A stretch of 64,000 nucleotides of DNA, from positions 1-64,000 of the forward strand of contig NZ_JAPDIR010000014.1 of NCBI RefSeq assembly GCF_029870595.1. Direction: 5' to 3'. Within the stretch, counting starts at the first letter, position 1. Every line of letters starts with the position of its first letter. Shown here piece by piece: positions 16,131 to 24,752 of the stretch. The stretch comes from Sphingomonas sp. CBMAI 2297 (GTDB taxonomy: Bacteria; Pseudomonadota; Alphaproteobacteria; Sphingomonadales; Sphingomonadaceae). The notes beneath the pieces are model-generated. The model did not search any database and was not told where the DNA came from. It saw only the letters and a program-made list of their open reading frames with translations. The position numbers and the translations under genes are program-made.

Positions 16131-16744
16131 CGCTTCCATGCCCTTTCGGCCAGTTCGGCGGCGATCAGCCATTCGGTGCCCTCGAGCACGCGCTCGGCCT
16201 CGGCCAGGTCCTTGCCCCAGGCATAGAGCCCGTGGCTGCGGATAAGATAGGCCGGCGCGGCGCCCGGCGCCAGCAGCGCGGGCGTCACCGCCGCCTCGAT
16301 CACCGCCATGTCCTGGCTGTTGTCGACGATGGGCAGGCGGATCTCGGCCTCGTGCGTGGCGTTGCCGGGGAAGACCTTGAGCATCTCATGGCCGGCGAAC
16401 ACCCATTCGCCGGCATCGGCGGCGGCGCGGGTCATGCCGACGGCCTCGGGCGAGTGCCCGTGGAGCACGGCGCCCGTGCCGGGAAACAGCCGGTAGATGG
16501 CAAGGTGCAGCGCGGTCTCGGCCGAGGGCTTGCCGGGGGTGAGCCCCTTCCCCTCCAGGTCGACCCGCATGATGCCGGCGGGCGTCAGCCGGCCCTTGTG
16601 CCAGCCGGACACGGTGACGGCGACGCTGCCGTCGTCGAGGCGGACGGAATAATTGCCGGCGGTGGCGGGGGCCCAGCCGCGCGCGTCGAGCCGGCGGCCG
16701 ACCTCGACCAGCGCGTCGGCGGCATCTGCGAAGGACATCGTCAT
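16127..16744 (-). CDS. mtnB: Methylthioribulose-1-phosphate dehydratase
   Basis: A 205-residue class II aldolase-family Zn enzyme that dehydrates methylthioribulose-1-phosphate. The visible motifs are GWAPATAGNYSVRL, KGLTPGKPSAETALHLAIY, the zinc site GAVLHGHSPEAV and the distal His in YLIRSHGLYAWGKDL. The ATG at 16744 is preferred over the one at 16738 because AAGG lies 8 nt upstream. It is the first gene of mtnB-mtnD-mtnC-mtnA. No gene for MTA nucleosidase/phosphorylase or MTR kinase is present in the window, so the entry steps must lie elsewhere. Confidence 0.94.
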   Translation of the reverse strand: MTMSFADAADALVEVGRRLDARGWAPATAGNYSVRLDDGSVAVTVSGWHKGRLTPAGIMRVDLEGKGLTPGKPSAETALHLAIYRLFPGTGAVLHGHSPEAVGMTRAAADAGEWVFAGHEMLKVFPGNATHEAEIRLPIVDNSQDMAVIEAAVTPALLAPGAAPAYLIRSHGLYAWGKDLAEAERVLEGTEWLIAAELAERAWKR

Positions 16745-16788
16745 GCGCGCGGCCTTAGCCGATCCGCGGGCACCCTGGGCAACAGATT

Positions 16789-17505
16789 TTATTTGGAGCC
16801 GCGGCGCGGAAGCGGCTGGACGATCTCCCGCGCCGGGCCGGTGACCCAGCTTGCCGGCTGGGGCTGCGGCCGCGGCGCCATGCCGGGCATGGTCACCATG
16901 TTGAACGCCTCGCCGCCCAGGTTGCGCGCATCCGCCATCAGGAGCGGCGTGGAGGGGCCCGAACGCTCGGGATTGGTCACCGGCTCGTCCGTCACCATCA
17001 CGTCGCCGCCGATCTCGGTCAGCGCATAGAGCTGCCTGGCAAAGGCCGCCGGGAAGCGGATGCAACCGTGCGAGGCGGGATAGCCGGGGAGATGGCCGGC
17101 GTGCAGCGCGATCCCGTCCCAGGTGAGCCGCTGCATATAGGGCATCGGCGCGTTCGAATAGAGGTTCGAGCGGTGGAACACCTTCTTCTGGAGGATGGTG
17201 AAGGCGCCGGCGGGCGTCTCATGCCCGTTCGAGCCGGTCGACACCGTGCTCGCGCCGACCAGCTTGCCGCCGCGATAGACATAGGCGCGCTGGTCCGGAA
17301 TGCTCACCACGATCGAGACGGGATCCCAGTCGTTCGTGCTCGCGCGGATGATCTGGGGCTGCTCGTACCAGGCCCATTGGCCGTTGCGCAGCCCCTCCGG
17401 CGCGATCTGCATCGTGTCGGACGCGATCCCCTGCGCGACGGCGGGAGCAGTGGGAAACAGGGCGGCCAGGGCCAGGAGAAGGACGGCAAAGGTGCCGGAA
17501 CGCAT
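16789..17505 (-). CDS. L,D-transpeptidase (YkuD family), exported
   Basis: A 238-residue periplasmic enzyme with a signal peptide (about residues 1-24, APAVAQ). The YkuD domain spans about residues 60-170: VSIVVSIPDQRAYVYRGGKL at its start, STGSNGHETPAGAF, and the active-site block HAGHLPGYPASHGCIRFP with the catalytic Cys. This class makes 3-3 cross-links in peptidoglycan or attaches proteins to it. The C-terminal 60 residues are Pro-rich and outside the domain. The gene is divergent from a second transpeptidase (17769), with a perfect inverted repeat 52 bp upstream of its start. Confidence 0.92.
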   Translation of the reverse strand: MRSGTFAVLLLALAALFPTAPAVAQGIASDTMQIAPEGLRNGQWAWYEQPQIIRASTNDWDPVSIVVSIPDQRAYVYRGGKLVGASTVSTGSNGHETPAGAFTILQKKVFHRSNLYSNAPMPYMQRLTWDGIALHAGHLPGYPASHGCIRFPAAFARQLYALTEIGGDVMVTDEPVTNPERSGPSTPLLMADARNLGGEAFNMVTMPGMAPRPQPQPASWVTGPAREIVQPLPRRGSK

Positions 17506-17556
17506 CGAACAGCTCTCCGAATCCGACGAGCCAGGACGGCTCAGGGCGATTCCTTA

Positions 17557-17577
17557 ACGAAATTAACCTAATTTCGT
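17557..17577. promoter_or_regulatory. Perfect 9+9 bp inverted repeat between two L,D-transpeptidase genes
   Basis: ACGAAATTA (17557-17565), ACC, TAATTTCGT (17569-17577). The symmetry and low GC content in a high-GC setting suggest a dimeric repressor or activator site. It is 52 bp from the start of the minus-strand gene and 192 bp from the plus-strand one, so it more probably controls the former. Confidence 0.6.
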
Positions 17578-17768
17578 GCCGCTGCCGAATCGGCGATATT
17601 CGTGCGGGCAAATCGCTGGCAACGTTCCGGATTTCGGAGAGCCTTCGGCGAACCGGGCGAACGATGCGGCGAGTCGCGCAACTTGGGACAGATGTTGAGC
17701 AACGCGCTTACCATCTGTCTGGTATAGCTTCCCCCTGGGGACGAGAGCAGCGGGCTTTTTGGATAGTG

Positions 17769-18482
17769 ATGGATAGTCTCGATACGATTCAGTCGCGTCG
17801 CGCCTTGTTGAGGACGGCGCTGGTGATGGCGAGCGGCGCGGTGGTTTCGGCCTGCGCCTCGCGCACGATCGAAACCGCGATGGCACCGGCCGCGCTGCCG
17901 GTCCCGGCGCCGATCCCCGAGATTCCCAAGGCGCCCGAAGTGGCCGCCGCCAAGGTGCCCGGCGTGCCCGCCGGCATCCGCCCCGAGCTGTTCAAGAAGG
18001 CGCTGGCCGCGCTCAACCGCCATTCGATGCGCATCCCGTCGCACGACCGGATCGCGATCGCCGATTTCGCCTCGCCCTCCTACAGCCCGCGCTTCTTCGT
18101 GGTGAACCTGGGCACCGGCCAGGTCGAGCGCTTCCTCGTCGCGCACGGCATCGGCTCGGACCCGCAGCATACCGGGCTGCTCCAGCGCTTCTCGAACGAA
18201 GTGAATTCGGAAGCGACCTGCGAGGGCGCGTTCCTGACCGCGGACTATTATGTCGGCAAGCATGGCGATTCGCAGCGCCTGCTCGGCCTCGACCCGACCA
18301 ACAACAACGCGCTCGATCGCGCGATCGTGGTCCATTCGGCCTGGTATGCGAACACCGACATGATCGGCCGGCACGGCAAGCTGGGCCGCAGCCAGGGCTG
18401 TTTCGCGGTGGGCGAGAACGAGCTGGCCAAGCTGTTCGAGCGGCTCGGCCCGGGCCGGATGATCTACTCCGCCAAGGTCTGA
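17769..18482 (+). CDS. L,D-transpeptidase catalytic-domain protein (YkuD_2 type)
   Basis: A 237-residue exported protein. The N terminus carries a twin-Arg-like SRRALLRTALVMASG stretch and a lipobox-like VVSACAS, so it may be a lipoprotein. After a Pro/Ala linker, the YkuD_2-type domain contains RIAIADFASPSYSPRFFVVNL, SEATCEGAFLTADYY and the catalytic block IVVHSAWYAN...LGRSQGCFAV with the conserved His and Cys. This family is distinct from classical YkuD. The start at 17769 is the first codon that gives a coherent signal. The 3' end is 17 bp from the convergent membrane-protein gene. Confidence 0.85.
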   Translation: MDSLDTIQSRRALLRTALVMASGAVVSACASRTIETAMAPAALPVPAPIPEIPKAPEVAAAKVPGVPAGIRPELFKKALAALNRHSMRIPSHDRIAIADFASPSYSPRFFVVNLGTGQVERFLVAHGIGSDPQHTGLLQRFSNEVNSEATCEGAFLTADYYVGKHGDSQRLLGLDPTNNNALDRAIVVHSAWYANTDMIGRHGKLGRSQGCFAVGENELAKLFERLGPGRMIYSAKV

Positions 18483-18499
18483 GCCAAGGCCTGACCCGG

Positions 18500-20011
18500 C
18501 TAGTTCCGCGGCAGCGCGGGCCCCGGCCCGGTGCCGCACGGGAAAGGCGGCGCCCAGCAGGGATAGCCGAACGCCAGCTTCGTCGCGTAGCGCGCGACCG
18601 GCCGTTGCGGCCAGCTGCCCGGCAGCGCCACCTCCGCCTTGCCGCTGCCCTTGGGCCAGGTCGCGATGCTGGACGGCGTGACGCCATACCAGCGCGCATC
18701 GCCCGCGAACGGCCGCTTGAAGGCGATCGCCATCACGCGGTCCCCCATCCATAGCTGGTGGTAGTCGGCGGGGCTGCGCTGCGTGCCCCGCGCGTCCACC
18801 ACCGCCGAGCGGGCGAAGTAGATGTCCTGCCACGGCGCGGCGGGCGCGGCGAAGGCCAGCGCCTTGGCGGGCTCCTGCGGCATCGCCGGTCGCGGCACGA
18901 TGCGGAAGCTGGCGAGCAGCACCAGCGCCGCCACCACCGCCAGCCCGCGCAGGTCGCGCCAGCTTAGCAGCAGCCAGGTGAACAGCGCCGCCATCGGGAA
19001 CAGCCATTTGAAATAATGGGCGTTGAAGAAGCGCCACATGCCGCTGGGCACCAGATCGACATAGGCGAGCATCATCGCGGTATAGATCAGCGCGGCCAGC
19101 GCCATGCAGAGCGCCAGCCAGCGCGCCGGGCCCCGCAGCCGCATCACGCCCAGGATCAGGCCCGCCGCGCCGGTGAGCAGCCAGGGCAGCTCGCGCAACA
19201 GGCCGGTCTCGCCGGGGAACCAGGGCGCGGGATCGACCAGCAATATGCTCGCCTTCCAGCCGAGATCGGCGAACGCGAAGCCATAATCGCCCGAGAGCAG
19301 CGTATAGTCGGTGAGGCGCCAGCCATAGATGGCGAGATAGAGCACGGCATAGGGAAGGAACGCCGCCGCGGCGCCGCCGATCGCCCAGGCGAGATCCGGC
19401 CAGCGCCGCTCCATCAGCACCGGGCGCCACAGCGCGAAGCCGCCGATCACCGCGCCCACCACCACGTCCGCCGGGCGGACCAGCGCGATCCCGGCCAGCA
19501 GGGCGCCGAGCAGCCAGGGCCGGCGCCGGCCGCCGAACATCATGTCCGCCGCCTCGGCAAAGGCGAGCCAGACAAAGGCCGCGGACATGGTCGTCGTCCA
19601 GGGCTCGAGCCAGAATTTGGAGATGCGCAGGTCGCCGATCGTCGCGGCGAGGAACAGCAGCCCCGCCGCCAGGCTCCCCACCCCGAAGCGCACACAGACG
19701 CGGTGGAAGCCCCAGAAGGCAAGCGCATAGCAGGCCAGGTTGATCGGCACGAACGGCGTCGGCGCCCAGGCGAAGGGCGCCCCGGCGAGCGGATAGAGCA
19801 AGGGATACCAATGCTGGTCCGGGCTCAGGTCGAAGCGCAGGAACGCCCTGGCCGATTGCAGATATTGTTTCTGATCGTGCCAGCCGCGCCACCAGGGTCC
19901 TCCGGGCGCGAAGAACTTCAGGTTGATCTTGAAGACGGTATAGGCCGCGAAGACGGCCATGACGGTTCGCACCGGATGCGCGTCGAACTGGCGGCGGATC
20001 CAGTGGAGCAT
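18500..20011 (-). CDS. Polytopic membrane protein, glycosyltransferase (GT-C)-like
   Basis: A 503-residue protein with about nine to ten hydrophobic helices. An early loop contains WHDQKQYLQSARAFLRFDLSP, with an acidic residue in the position where GT-C glycosyltransferases keep catalytic Asp/Glu after the first helix. The final 110 residues form a soluble, probably periplasmic domain (WQDIYFARSAVVDARGTQRS..., RWYGVTPSSIATWP). The overall layout resembles dolichyl/undecaprenyl-phosphate sugar transferases, but no diagnostic motif is certain. The ATG at 20011 is chosen because residues upstream in the frame look non-coding. It is divergent from nadE. Confidence 0.6.
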   Translation of the reverse strand: MLHWIRRQFDAHPVRTVMAVFAAYTVFKINLKFFAPGGPWWRGWHDQKQYLQSARAFLRFDLSPDQHWYPLLYPLAGAPFAWAPTPFVPINLACYALAFWGFHRVCVRFGVGSLAAGLLFLAATIGDLRISKFWLEPWTTTMSAAFVWLAFAEAADMMFGGRRRPWLLGALLAGIALVRPADVVVGAVIGGFALWRPVLMERRWPDLAWAIGGAAAAFLPYAVLYLAIYGWRLTDYTLLSGDYGFAFADLGWKASILLVDPAPWFPGETGLLRELPWLLTGAAGLILGVMRLRGPARWLALCMALAALIYTAMMLAYVDLVPSGMWRFFNAHYFKWLFPMAALFTWLLLSWRDLRGLAVVAALVLLASFRIVPRPAMPQEPAKALAFAAPAAPWQDIYFARSAVVDARGTQRSPADYHQLWMGDRVMAIAFKRPFAGDARWYGVTPSSIATWPKGSGKAEVALPGSWPQRPVARYATKLAFGYPCWAPPFPCGTGPGPALPRN

Positions 20012-20108
20012 GGCCTGCGGGTATCGCTTGCGCGGGGTTGGCACAAGCGCGCCCGAGCGACTAGGTGTGTGGCGTGATCGATACATAACCGGTTGCAAGA
20101 CGGAGACG

Positions 20109-22160
20109 ATGAGCCAGTCCCATCCCTTTTATTCGATCCACCGCCAGGGAATGATCCGCGCGGGCCTGTGCACGCCGGCGGTGGTGGTGGGCGATCCCGC
20201 CGCCAATGCCCAGGCGGCGATCGCGCTGGCGCGGCAGGGCGACGAGCAGGGCGCGGACCTGCTCGTCTATCCCGAGCTCAACGTCACTTCCTATGCGATC
20301 GACGATCTGCACCTGCAGGACACGATCTGCGAGGCGACCGAGGCGGGGATCGCCGCGATCGTGGCGGCGAGCGCGGAGCTCAGGCCGGTATTGCTGGTGG
20401 GCGCCGCGCTCCGGCGCAACGGGCGGCTCTACAATTGCGCCGTCGCCATCGCGCGCGGGCGCATCCTGGGCGTGGTGCCCAAGAGCTACCTGCCCAATTA
20501 CCGCGAATATTACGAGAAGCGCTGGTTCGCGCGCGGTGCCGGCCTGGCGGGGCTGGAGATCGTGGTGGCGGGGCAGAAAGTGCCCTTCGGCACCGACCTG
20601 ATCTTCGCGGCGGAGGAACTTCCCGACTTCGTCTTTCATGTCGAGATCTGCGAGGATTACTGGTCTCCCCTGCCCCCTTCCACCGAAGGCGCGCTGGCCG
20701 GGGCGCTGGTGCTGTGCAACCTCTCCGCCTCGAACATCGTGGTGGGCAAGGCGCGCGAGCGGGCGATGCTGTGCGCGGCGCAATCGGCGCGGGCGGTGGC
20801 GGCCTATGTCTATTCCGCTTCCGGCCCCGGCGAGAGCACCACCGACCTGGCCTGGGACGGCCAGGGCATGATCCACGAGCTGGGCGAGCTGATCGCCACC
20901 ACCGAGCGCTTCGAGCTGACCACCGAAGTGGTGTGCGCCGATATCGACCTGGAGCGGCTGCGGCTCGAGCGGATGCGGATGGGCACGTTCAACGACTGCG
21001 CCGCCGACCATGGCGATCCGGAGACGCGCTTCCGCCGCGTGACCTTCCAGCACCGGCCGGACCACGCCGACAAGGGACTGCTGCGCAAGCTGCGCCGCTT
21101 CCCCTTCGTGCCCAACACCCCCTCCCGGCTGGAGGAGGATTGCTACGAGGCGTTCAACATCCAGGTGGAGGGGCTGCGCAAGCGGCTGGACGCCACCGGC
21201 GCGAAGCACATCGTCATCGGCGTCTCGGGCGGGCTCGATTCCACCCATGCGCTGATCGTCGCGGCCAGGGCGATGGACCGGCTCGGTCGCCCGCGCACCG
21301 ACATTCTCGGCTTCACCATGCCGGGCTTCGCGACCAGCGAAGGCACCAAAGCCAATGCCTGGGCGCTGATGGACGCGCTGGGCGTTACCGGCGAGGAGAT
21401 CGATATCCGCCCGGCGGCGCGGACGATGCTCGAGGGGATCGGCCATCCCTTCGCCAGGGGCGAGCCGGTCTATGACGTGACCTTCGAGAACGTCCAGGCG
21501 GGCTTGCGCACCGACTATCTGTTCCGTCTCGCCAACCAGCGGCACGGCTTCGTGCTCGGCACCGGCGACCTGAGCGAGCTGGCATTGGGCTGGTGCACTT
21601 ATGGCGTCGGCGACCATATGAGCCATTACGGCGTCAATGCCGGCGTGCCCAAGACGCTGATCCAGTATCTCATCCGCTGGACGGTGCAGACCGGCCAGTT
21701 CACCGGCGAGGCGGCGCGGGTGCTGACCAGCATCCTCGATACCGAGATCTCGCCCGAGCTGGTGCCCGCCGATGCGGACGGCAGGATGCAGAGCACGCAG
21801 GAGCGGATCGGCCCGTACGAGCTGCACGATTTCTTCCTCCACTACACGATCCGGCACGGCCTGCGGCCCTCCAAGATCGCCTTCCTCGCCTGGCACGCCT
21901 GGAAGGACGCGGCGGCGGGGCAATGGCCGATCGGCTTCCCCGAGGATGCGCGCCACCAATATGACCTGGCGACGATCGCGAAATGGCTGGAGGAATTCCT
22001 GTTCCGCTTCTTCCAGACCAGCCAGTTCAAGCGCTCGGCGCTGCCCAACGGGCCCAAGGTCTCGGCCGGCGGCGCGGTGAGCCCGCGCGGCGACTGGCGC
22101 GCGCCCTCGGACGGCGTGGCGCGTCCGTGGATCGCGGAGCTGAAGGCGAATCTGCCGTAA
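20109..22160 (+). CDS. nadE: Glutamine-dependent NAD+ synthetase
   Basis: A 683-residue two-domain enzyme converting deamido-NAD to NAD. The N-terminal carbon-nitrogen hydrolase domain (about residues 15-300) has the Glu-Lys-Cys triad in VYPELNVTSYAI, VPKSYLPNYREYYEKRWF and FHVEICEDYW. The C-terminal synthetase domain has the PP-loop VIGVSGGLDSTHALI, MPGFATSEGTKANA and GTGDLSELALGWCTYG. The length matches the large, M. tuberculosis-like NadE class. The start at 20109 follows GGAGACG. It is divergent from the membrane-protein gene at 20011, with 97 bp between. Cytosolic. Confidence 0.96.
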   Translation: MSQSHPFYSIHRQGMIRAGLCTPAVVVGDPAANAQAAIALARQGDEQGADLLVYPELNVTSYAIDDLHLQDTICEATEAGIAAIVAASAELRPVLLVGAALRRNGRLYNCAVAIARGRILGVVPKSYLPNYREYYEKRWFARGAGLAGLEIVVAGQKVPFGTDLIFAAEELPDFVFHVEICEDYWSPLPPSTEGALAGALVLCNLSASNIVVGKARERAMLCAAQSARAVAAYVYSASGPGESTTDLAWDGQGMIHELGELIATTERFELTTEVVCADIDLERLRLERMRMGTFNDCAADHGDPETRFRRVTFQHRPDHADKGLLRKLRRFPFVPNTPSRLEEDCYEAFNIQVEGLRKRLDATGAKHIVIGVSGGLDSTHALIVAARAMDRLGRPRTDILGFTMPGFATSEGTKANAWALMDALGVTGEEIDIRPAARTMLEGIGHPFARGEPVYDVTFENVQAGLRTDYLFRLANQRHGFVLGTGDLSELALGWCTYGVGDHMSHYGVNAGVPKTLIQYLIRWTVQTGQFTGEAARVLTSILDTEISPELVPADADGRMQSTQERIGPYELHDFFLHYTIRHGLRPSKIAFLAWHAWKDAAAGQWPIGFPEDARHQYDLATIAKWLEEFLFRFFQTSQFKRSALPNGPKVSAGGAVSPRGDWRAPSDGVARPWIAELKANLP

Positions 22161-22201
22161 CCGCCTGTTTCGGGCAGCCGGCCGCCGCCAGGAACGGCAC
22201 C

Positions 22202-22287
22202 GTCATGCTGAACTTGTTCAGCATCCAACCCGCCACGGGCGATACCGCTCGCGGAGCGTTGAACCCTGAAACAAGTTCAGGGTGACG
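22202..22287. repeat. Inverted intergenic repeat (GAACTTGTTCAG type)
   Basis: GTCATGCTGAACTTGTTCAG (from 22202) and its near reverse complement CCCTGAAACAAGTTCAGGGTGACG-like unit (about 22264-22287) flank a 38-bp centre. It is a second family of sphingomonad-type palindromic repeats, placed just after nadE, where it may act as a terminator. Confidence 0.8.
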
Positions 22288-22368
22288 CAGGGAATGAAGG
22301 CAATGACAATTCCATAATCGCGGCGGGCATAGGCTCCGGAACCGCCAGCCTTTCTCCCGCCATCCCGG

Positions 22369-22382
22369 TGATAGCGTTACCA
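22369..22382. promoter_or_regulatory. LacI-type operator candidate upstream of the GH3 gene
   Basis: TGATAGCGTTACCA matches its reverse complement at 10 of 14 positions and has the central CG of LacI/GalR operators (compare TGGTAACGTTACCA). It lies 58 bp before the GH3 start, just upstream of a CTTGAC -35-like hexamer at 22386-22391. A LacI regulator exists at 59252-60307, but nothing shows that it binds here. Confidence 0.4.
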
Positions 22383-22439
22383 CCACTTGACCTGTATACC
22401 CTTCCCGACAACGCTGACAAAAATCGCGGGAGAGGAATC

Positions 22440-24659
22440 ATGAAGCTGCGCCGTCACGCATTCGCGGGCTCGCTGGTCGCACTGGGCATCGCGCTCGCCG
22501 CCGCGGCGCCCGCCGCCGCGCAGGACCAGGCCCGGCCCTGGATGAACGCCGCCCTCTCCCCCGATGCCCGGGTGAAGGCCGTGCTCGCCCAGATGACCGA
22601 GGACGAGAAGCTGACTCTGGTCTTCGGCTATTTCGGCACCGATTTCGCGCCGAAGAACGGCTATAAGGCGCCCGCCGAGGCGCGGCAGGGCTCGGCCGGC
22701 TATGTGCCGGGCATTCCCCGGCTGGGCATCCCGCCCCAGTGGCAGACCGATGCCGGCGTGGGCGTGGCCACCCAGGGCGGCGCGGCGCGCAAGCGCGGGC
22801 GGACCGCCCTGCCCTCGGGCCTCGCCACCACCGCGAGCTGGGACGTCGACCTCGCCCATGCCGGCGGCGCGATGATCGGCGCGGAGGCGCGCGCATCGGG
22901 CTTCAACGTGATGCTCGCCGGCGGCGTCAACCTGATGCGCGAGCCGCGCAACGGCCGGAACTTCGAATATGGCGGCGAGGATCCGCTGCTCGCCGGCACG
23001 ATGGTGGGCGCGCAGATCGCCGGCATCCAGTCGAACCACATCGTCTCGACCGTGAAACATTATGCGGTGAACGACCAGGAGACCGATCGCGATACCGGCA
23101 ATTCGATCATCGACCAGGGCGCGGCGCGGACCAGCGACCTGCTCGCCTTCCAGATCGCGATCGAGAAGGGCGATCCGGGCTCGGTGATGTGCGCGTACAA
23201 CCGCGTGAACGGCATCCATGCCTGCGAGCATCCCTGGCTGCTCACCGACGTGCTGCGCCGCGACTGGGGCTATAAGGGCTATGTGATGTCGGATTGGGGC
23301 GCCACGCACTCCACCGCGCCGGCCGCCAATGCCGGGCTCGACCAGGATTCGGGCTTCCCGTTCGACAAGGAGCCCTATTTCGGCGCGCCGCTGAAGGCCG
23401 CGGTGGCGAAGGGTGACGTCTCAGCGGCGCGGCTCGACGCGATGGCGGGCGCGATTCTGCACGCGATGTTCGCCAACGGGCTGTTCGAGAAGCCGATCGC
23501 CGACGCGCCGATGGACCTGGCCCCGGCGATGCTCGCCGACCATGCCGGCGTGACTCGCCGGGATGCCGAGGGCGGCGCGGTGCTGCTCAAGAACCGCGAC
23601 GCGATCCTGCCGCTCTCGCCGGCGGTGAAGAAGATCGTCGTGATCGGCGGGCATGCCGACAAGGGCGTGCTGGCCGGCAGCGGCTCGTCGCTGGTCTATC
23701 CGGTGGGCGGCAATGCCGTGCCCGGCCTGAAGCCGGCGACCTGGCCGGGGCCGGTGATGTATTATCCCGACGCCCCGCTCGCGGCGATCAAGGCGCAGGC
23801 GCCCAATGCCGAGATCCTGTTCGCCGATGGCGGCAATGCCGGCGCAGCCGCGAAGCTCGCCAGGGATGCCGATGTCGCGATCGTCTTCGCCACGCAATGG
23901 GCGGGCGAGGCGTTCGACGTGTCGCTCACGCTCGAGGACGGCCAGGACAAGCTGATCGCGGCGGTGGCCAAGGCCAATCCGCGCACGGTGGTGGTGCTCG
24001 AGACCGGCGGGCCGGTGCTGACGCCGTGGCGCGACCAGACCGCCGCCATCCTCGCCGCCTGGTATCCGGGCACGCAGGGCGGCAGCGCGATCGCCAACCT
24101 GCTGTTCGGCAAGGCGAACCCCTCGGGCCGCCTGCCGGTCAGCTTCCCCGCGAGCCTCGACCAGCTGGCCAAGCCCGCCGCGCCCAACAAGGGCGACACG
24201 ACCTATGGCGAGGGCGCGACGGTCGGCTATAAATGGTATGACGCCAAGGGGCTGACGCCGGCCTTCGCCTTCGGGCACGGGCTTAGCTACACCGAATTCG
24301 CCTATTCGGGGCTGCGCGCGCGCGCCGAGGACGGAACGGTCTCGGCCAGCTTCACCGTGCGCAATACCGGCAAGGTGAAAGGCAAGGCGGTGCCCCAGCT
24401 CTATGTCGCCGGCGCGGGCTGGGAAGCGCCGAAGCGGCTGGGCGCGTTCGACAAGGTCGAGCTGGCGCCGGGCGAGGCGAAGCAGGTTTCGCTCAAGGTC
24501 GATCCGCGACTGCTGGCGACCTGGGACGCGGCGGGCAATGGCTGGAAGATCGCGGGCGGGACGGTGCAGGTGATGCTGGGCAGCTCGGCCAAGGATATCG
24601 TCGCGACGGTGCCGGTGACGCTGGCGCCGCGGACGATCGCGGTGGGATGGCGGCCCTAG
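22440..24659 (+). CDS. Glycoside hydrolase family 3 beta-glucosidase, exported
   Basis: A 739-residue enzyme with a Sec signal peptide (about residues 1-28, APAAAAQ). The GH3 N-terminal barrel includes VSTVKHYAVNDQE (substrate-binding Lys-His) and the nucleophile Asp in GYVMSDWGATHS. The GH3 C-terminal domain follows (ILPLSPAVKKIVVIGGHAD, LFGKANPSGRLPVSFP) and a fibronectin III-like tail (about the last 75 residues). It probably acts in the periplasm on beta-glucosides or oligosaccharides. The start at 22440 follows GAGAGGAATC. A LacI-like operator candidate lies upstream. Confidence 0.93.
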   Translation: MKLRRHAFAGSLVALGIALAAAAPAAAQDQARPWMNAALSPDARVKAVLAQMTEDEKLTLVFGYFGTDFAPKNGYKAPAEARQGSAGYVPGIPRLGIPPQWQTDAGVGVATQGGAARKRGRTALPSGLATTASWDVDLAHAGGAMIGAEARASGFNVMLAGGVNLMREPRNGRNFEYGGEDPLLAGTMVGAQIAGIQSNHIVSTVKHYAVNDQETDRDTGNSIIDQGAARTSDLLAFQIAIEKGDPGSVMCAYNRVNGIHACEHPWLLTDVLRRDWGYKGYVMSDWGATHSTAPAANAGLDQDSGFPFDKEPYFGAPLKAAVAKGDVSAARLDAMAGAILHAMFANGLFEKPIADAPMDLAPAMLADHAGVTRRDAEGGAVLLKNRDAILPLSPAVKKIVVIGGHADKGVLAGSGSSLVYPVGGNAVPGLKPATWPGPVMYYPDAPLAAIKAQAPNAEILFADGGNAGAAAKLARDADVAIVFATQWAGEAFDVSLTLEDGQDKLIAAVAKANPRTVVVLETGGPVLTPWRDQTAAILAAWYPGTQGGSAIANLLFGKANPSGRLPVSFPASLDQLAKPAAPNKGDTTYGEGATVGYKWYDAKGLTPAFAFGHGLSYTEFAYSGLRARAEDGTVSASFTVRNTGKVKGKAVPQLYVAGAGWEAPKRLGAFDKVELAPGEAKQVSLKVDPRLLATWDAAGNGWKIAGGTVQVMLGSSAKDIVATVPVTLAPRTIAVGWRP

Positions 24660-24683
24660 GTTGCGGACTCATCTTCTTCCTTC

Positions 24684-24707
24684 GTCCCCCCGGCGCAAGG
24701 CCGGGAC
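24684..24707. repeat. Degenerate GCAAGGCCGGG palindrome between convergent genes
   Basis: GTCCCCCCGGC-GCAAG-GCCGGGAC is a hairpin of the ACCCCGGC/GCCGGGGT repeat family also found at 57954. It sits between the ends of the GH3 gene and the Gfo/Idh/MocA gene and may terminate both. Confidence 0.6.
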
Positions 24708-24752
24708 GGCGGTCATGGGCGAGATGACGACCCGGCGCGAGATGACGGCCAA

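Noticed and set aside
17568..19892. Long minus-strand frame (774 codons) spanning two genes
   Set aside because: It covers the plus-strand transpeptidase in antisense and the membrane-protein gene in another frame; no signal, motif or start site.
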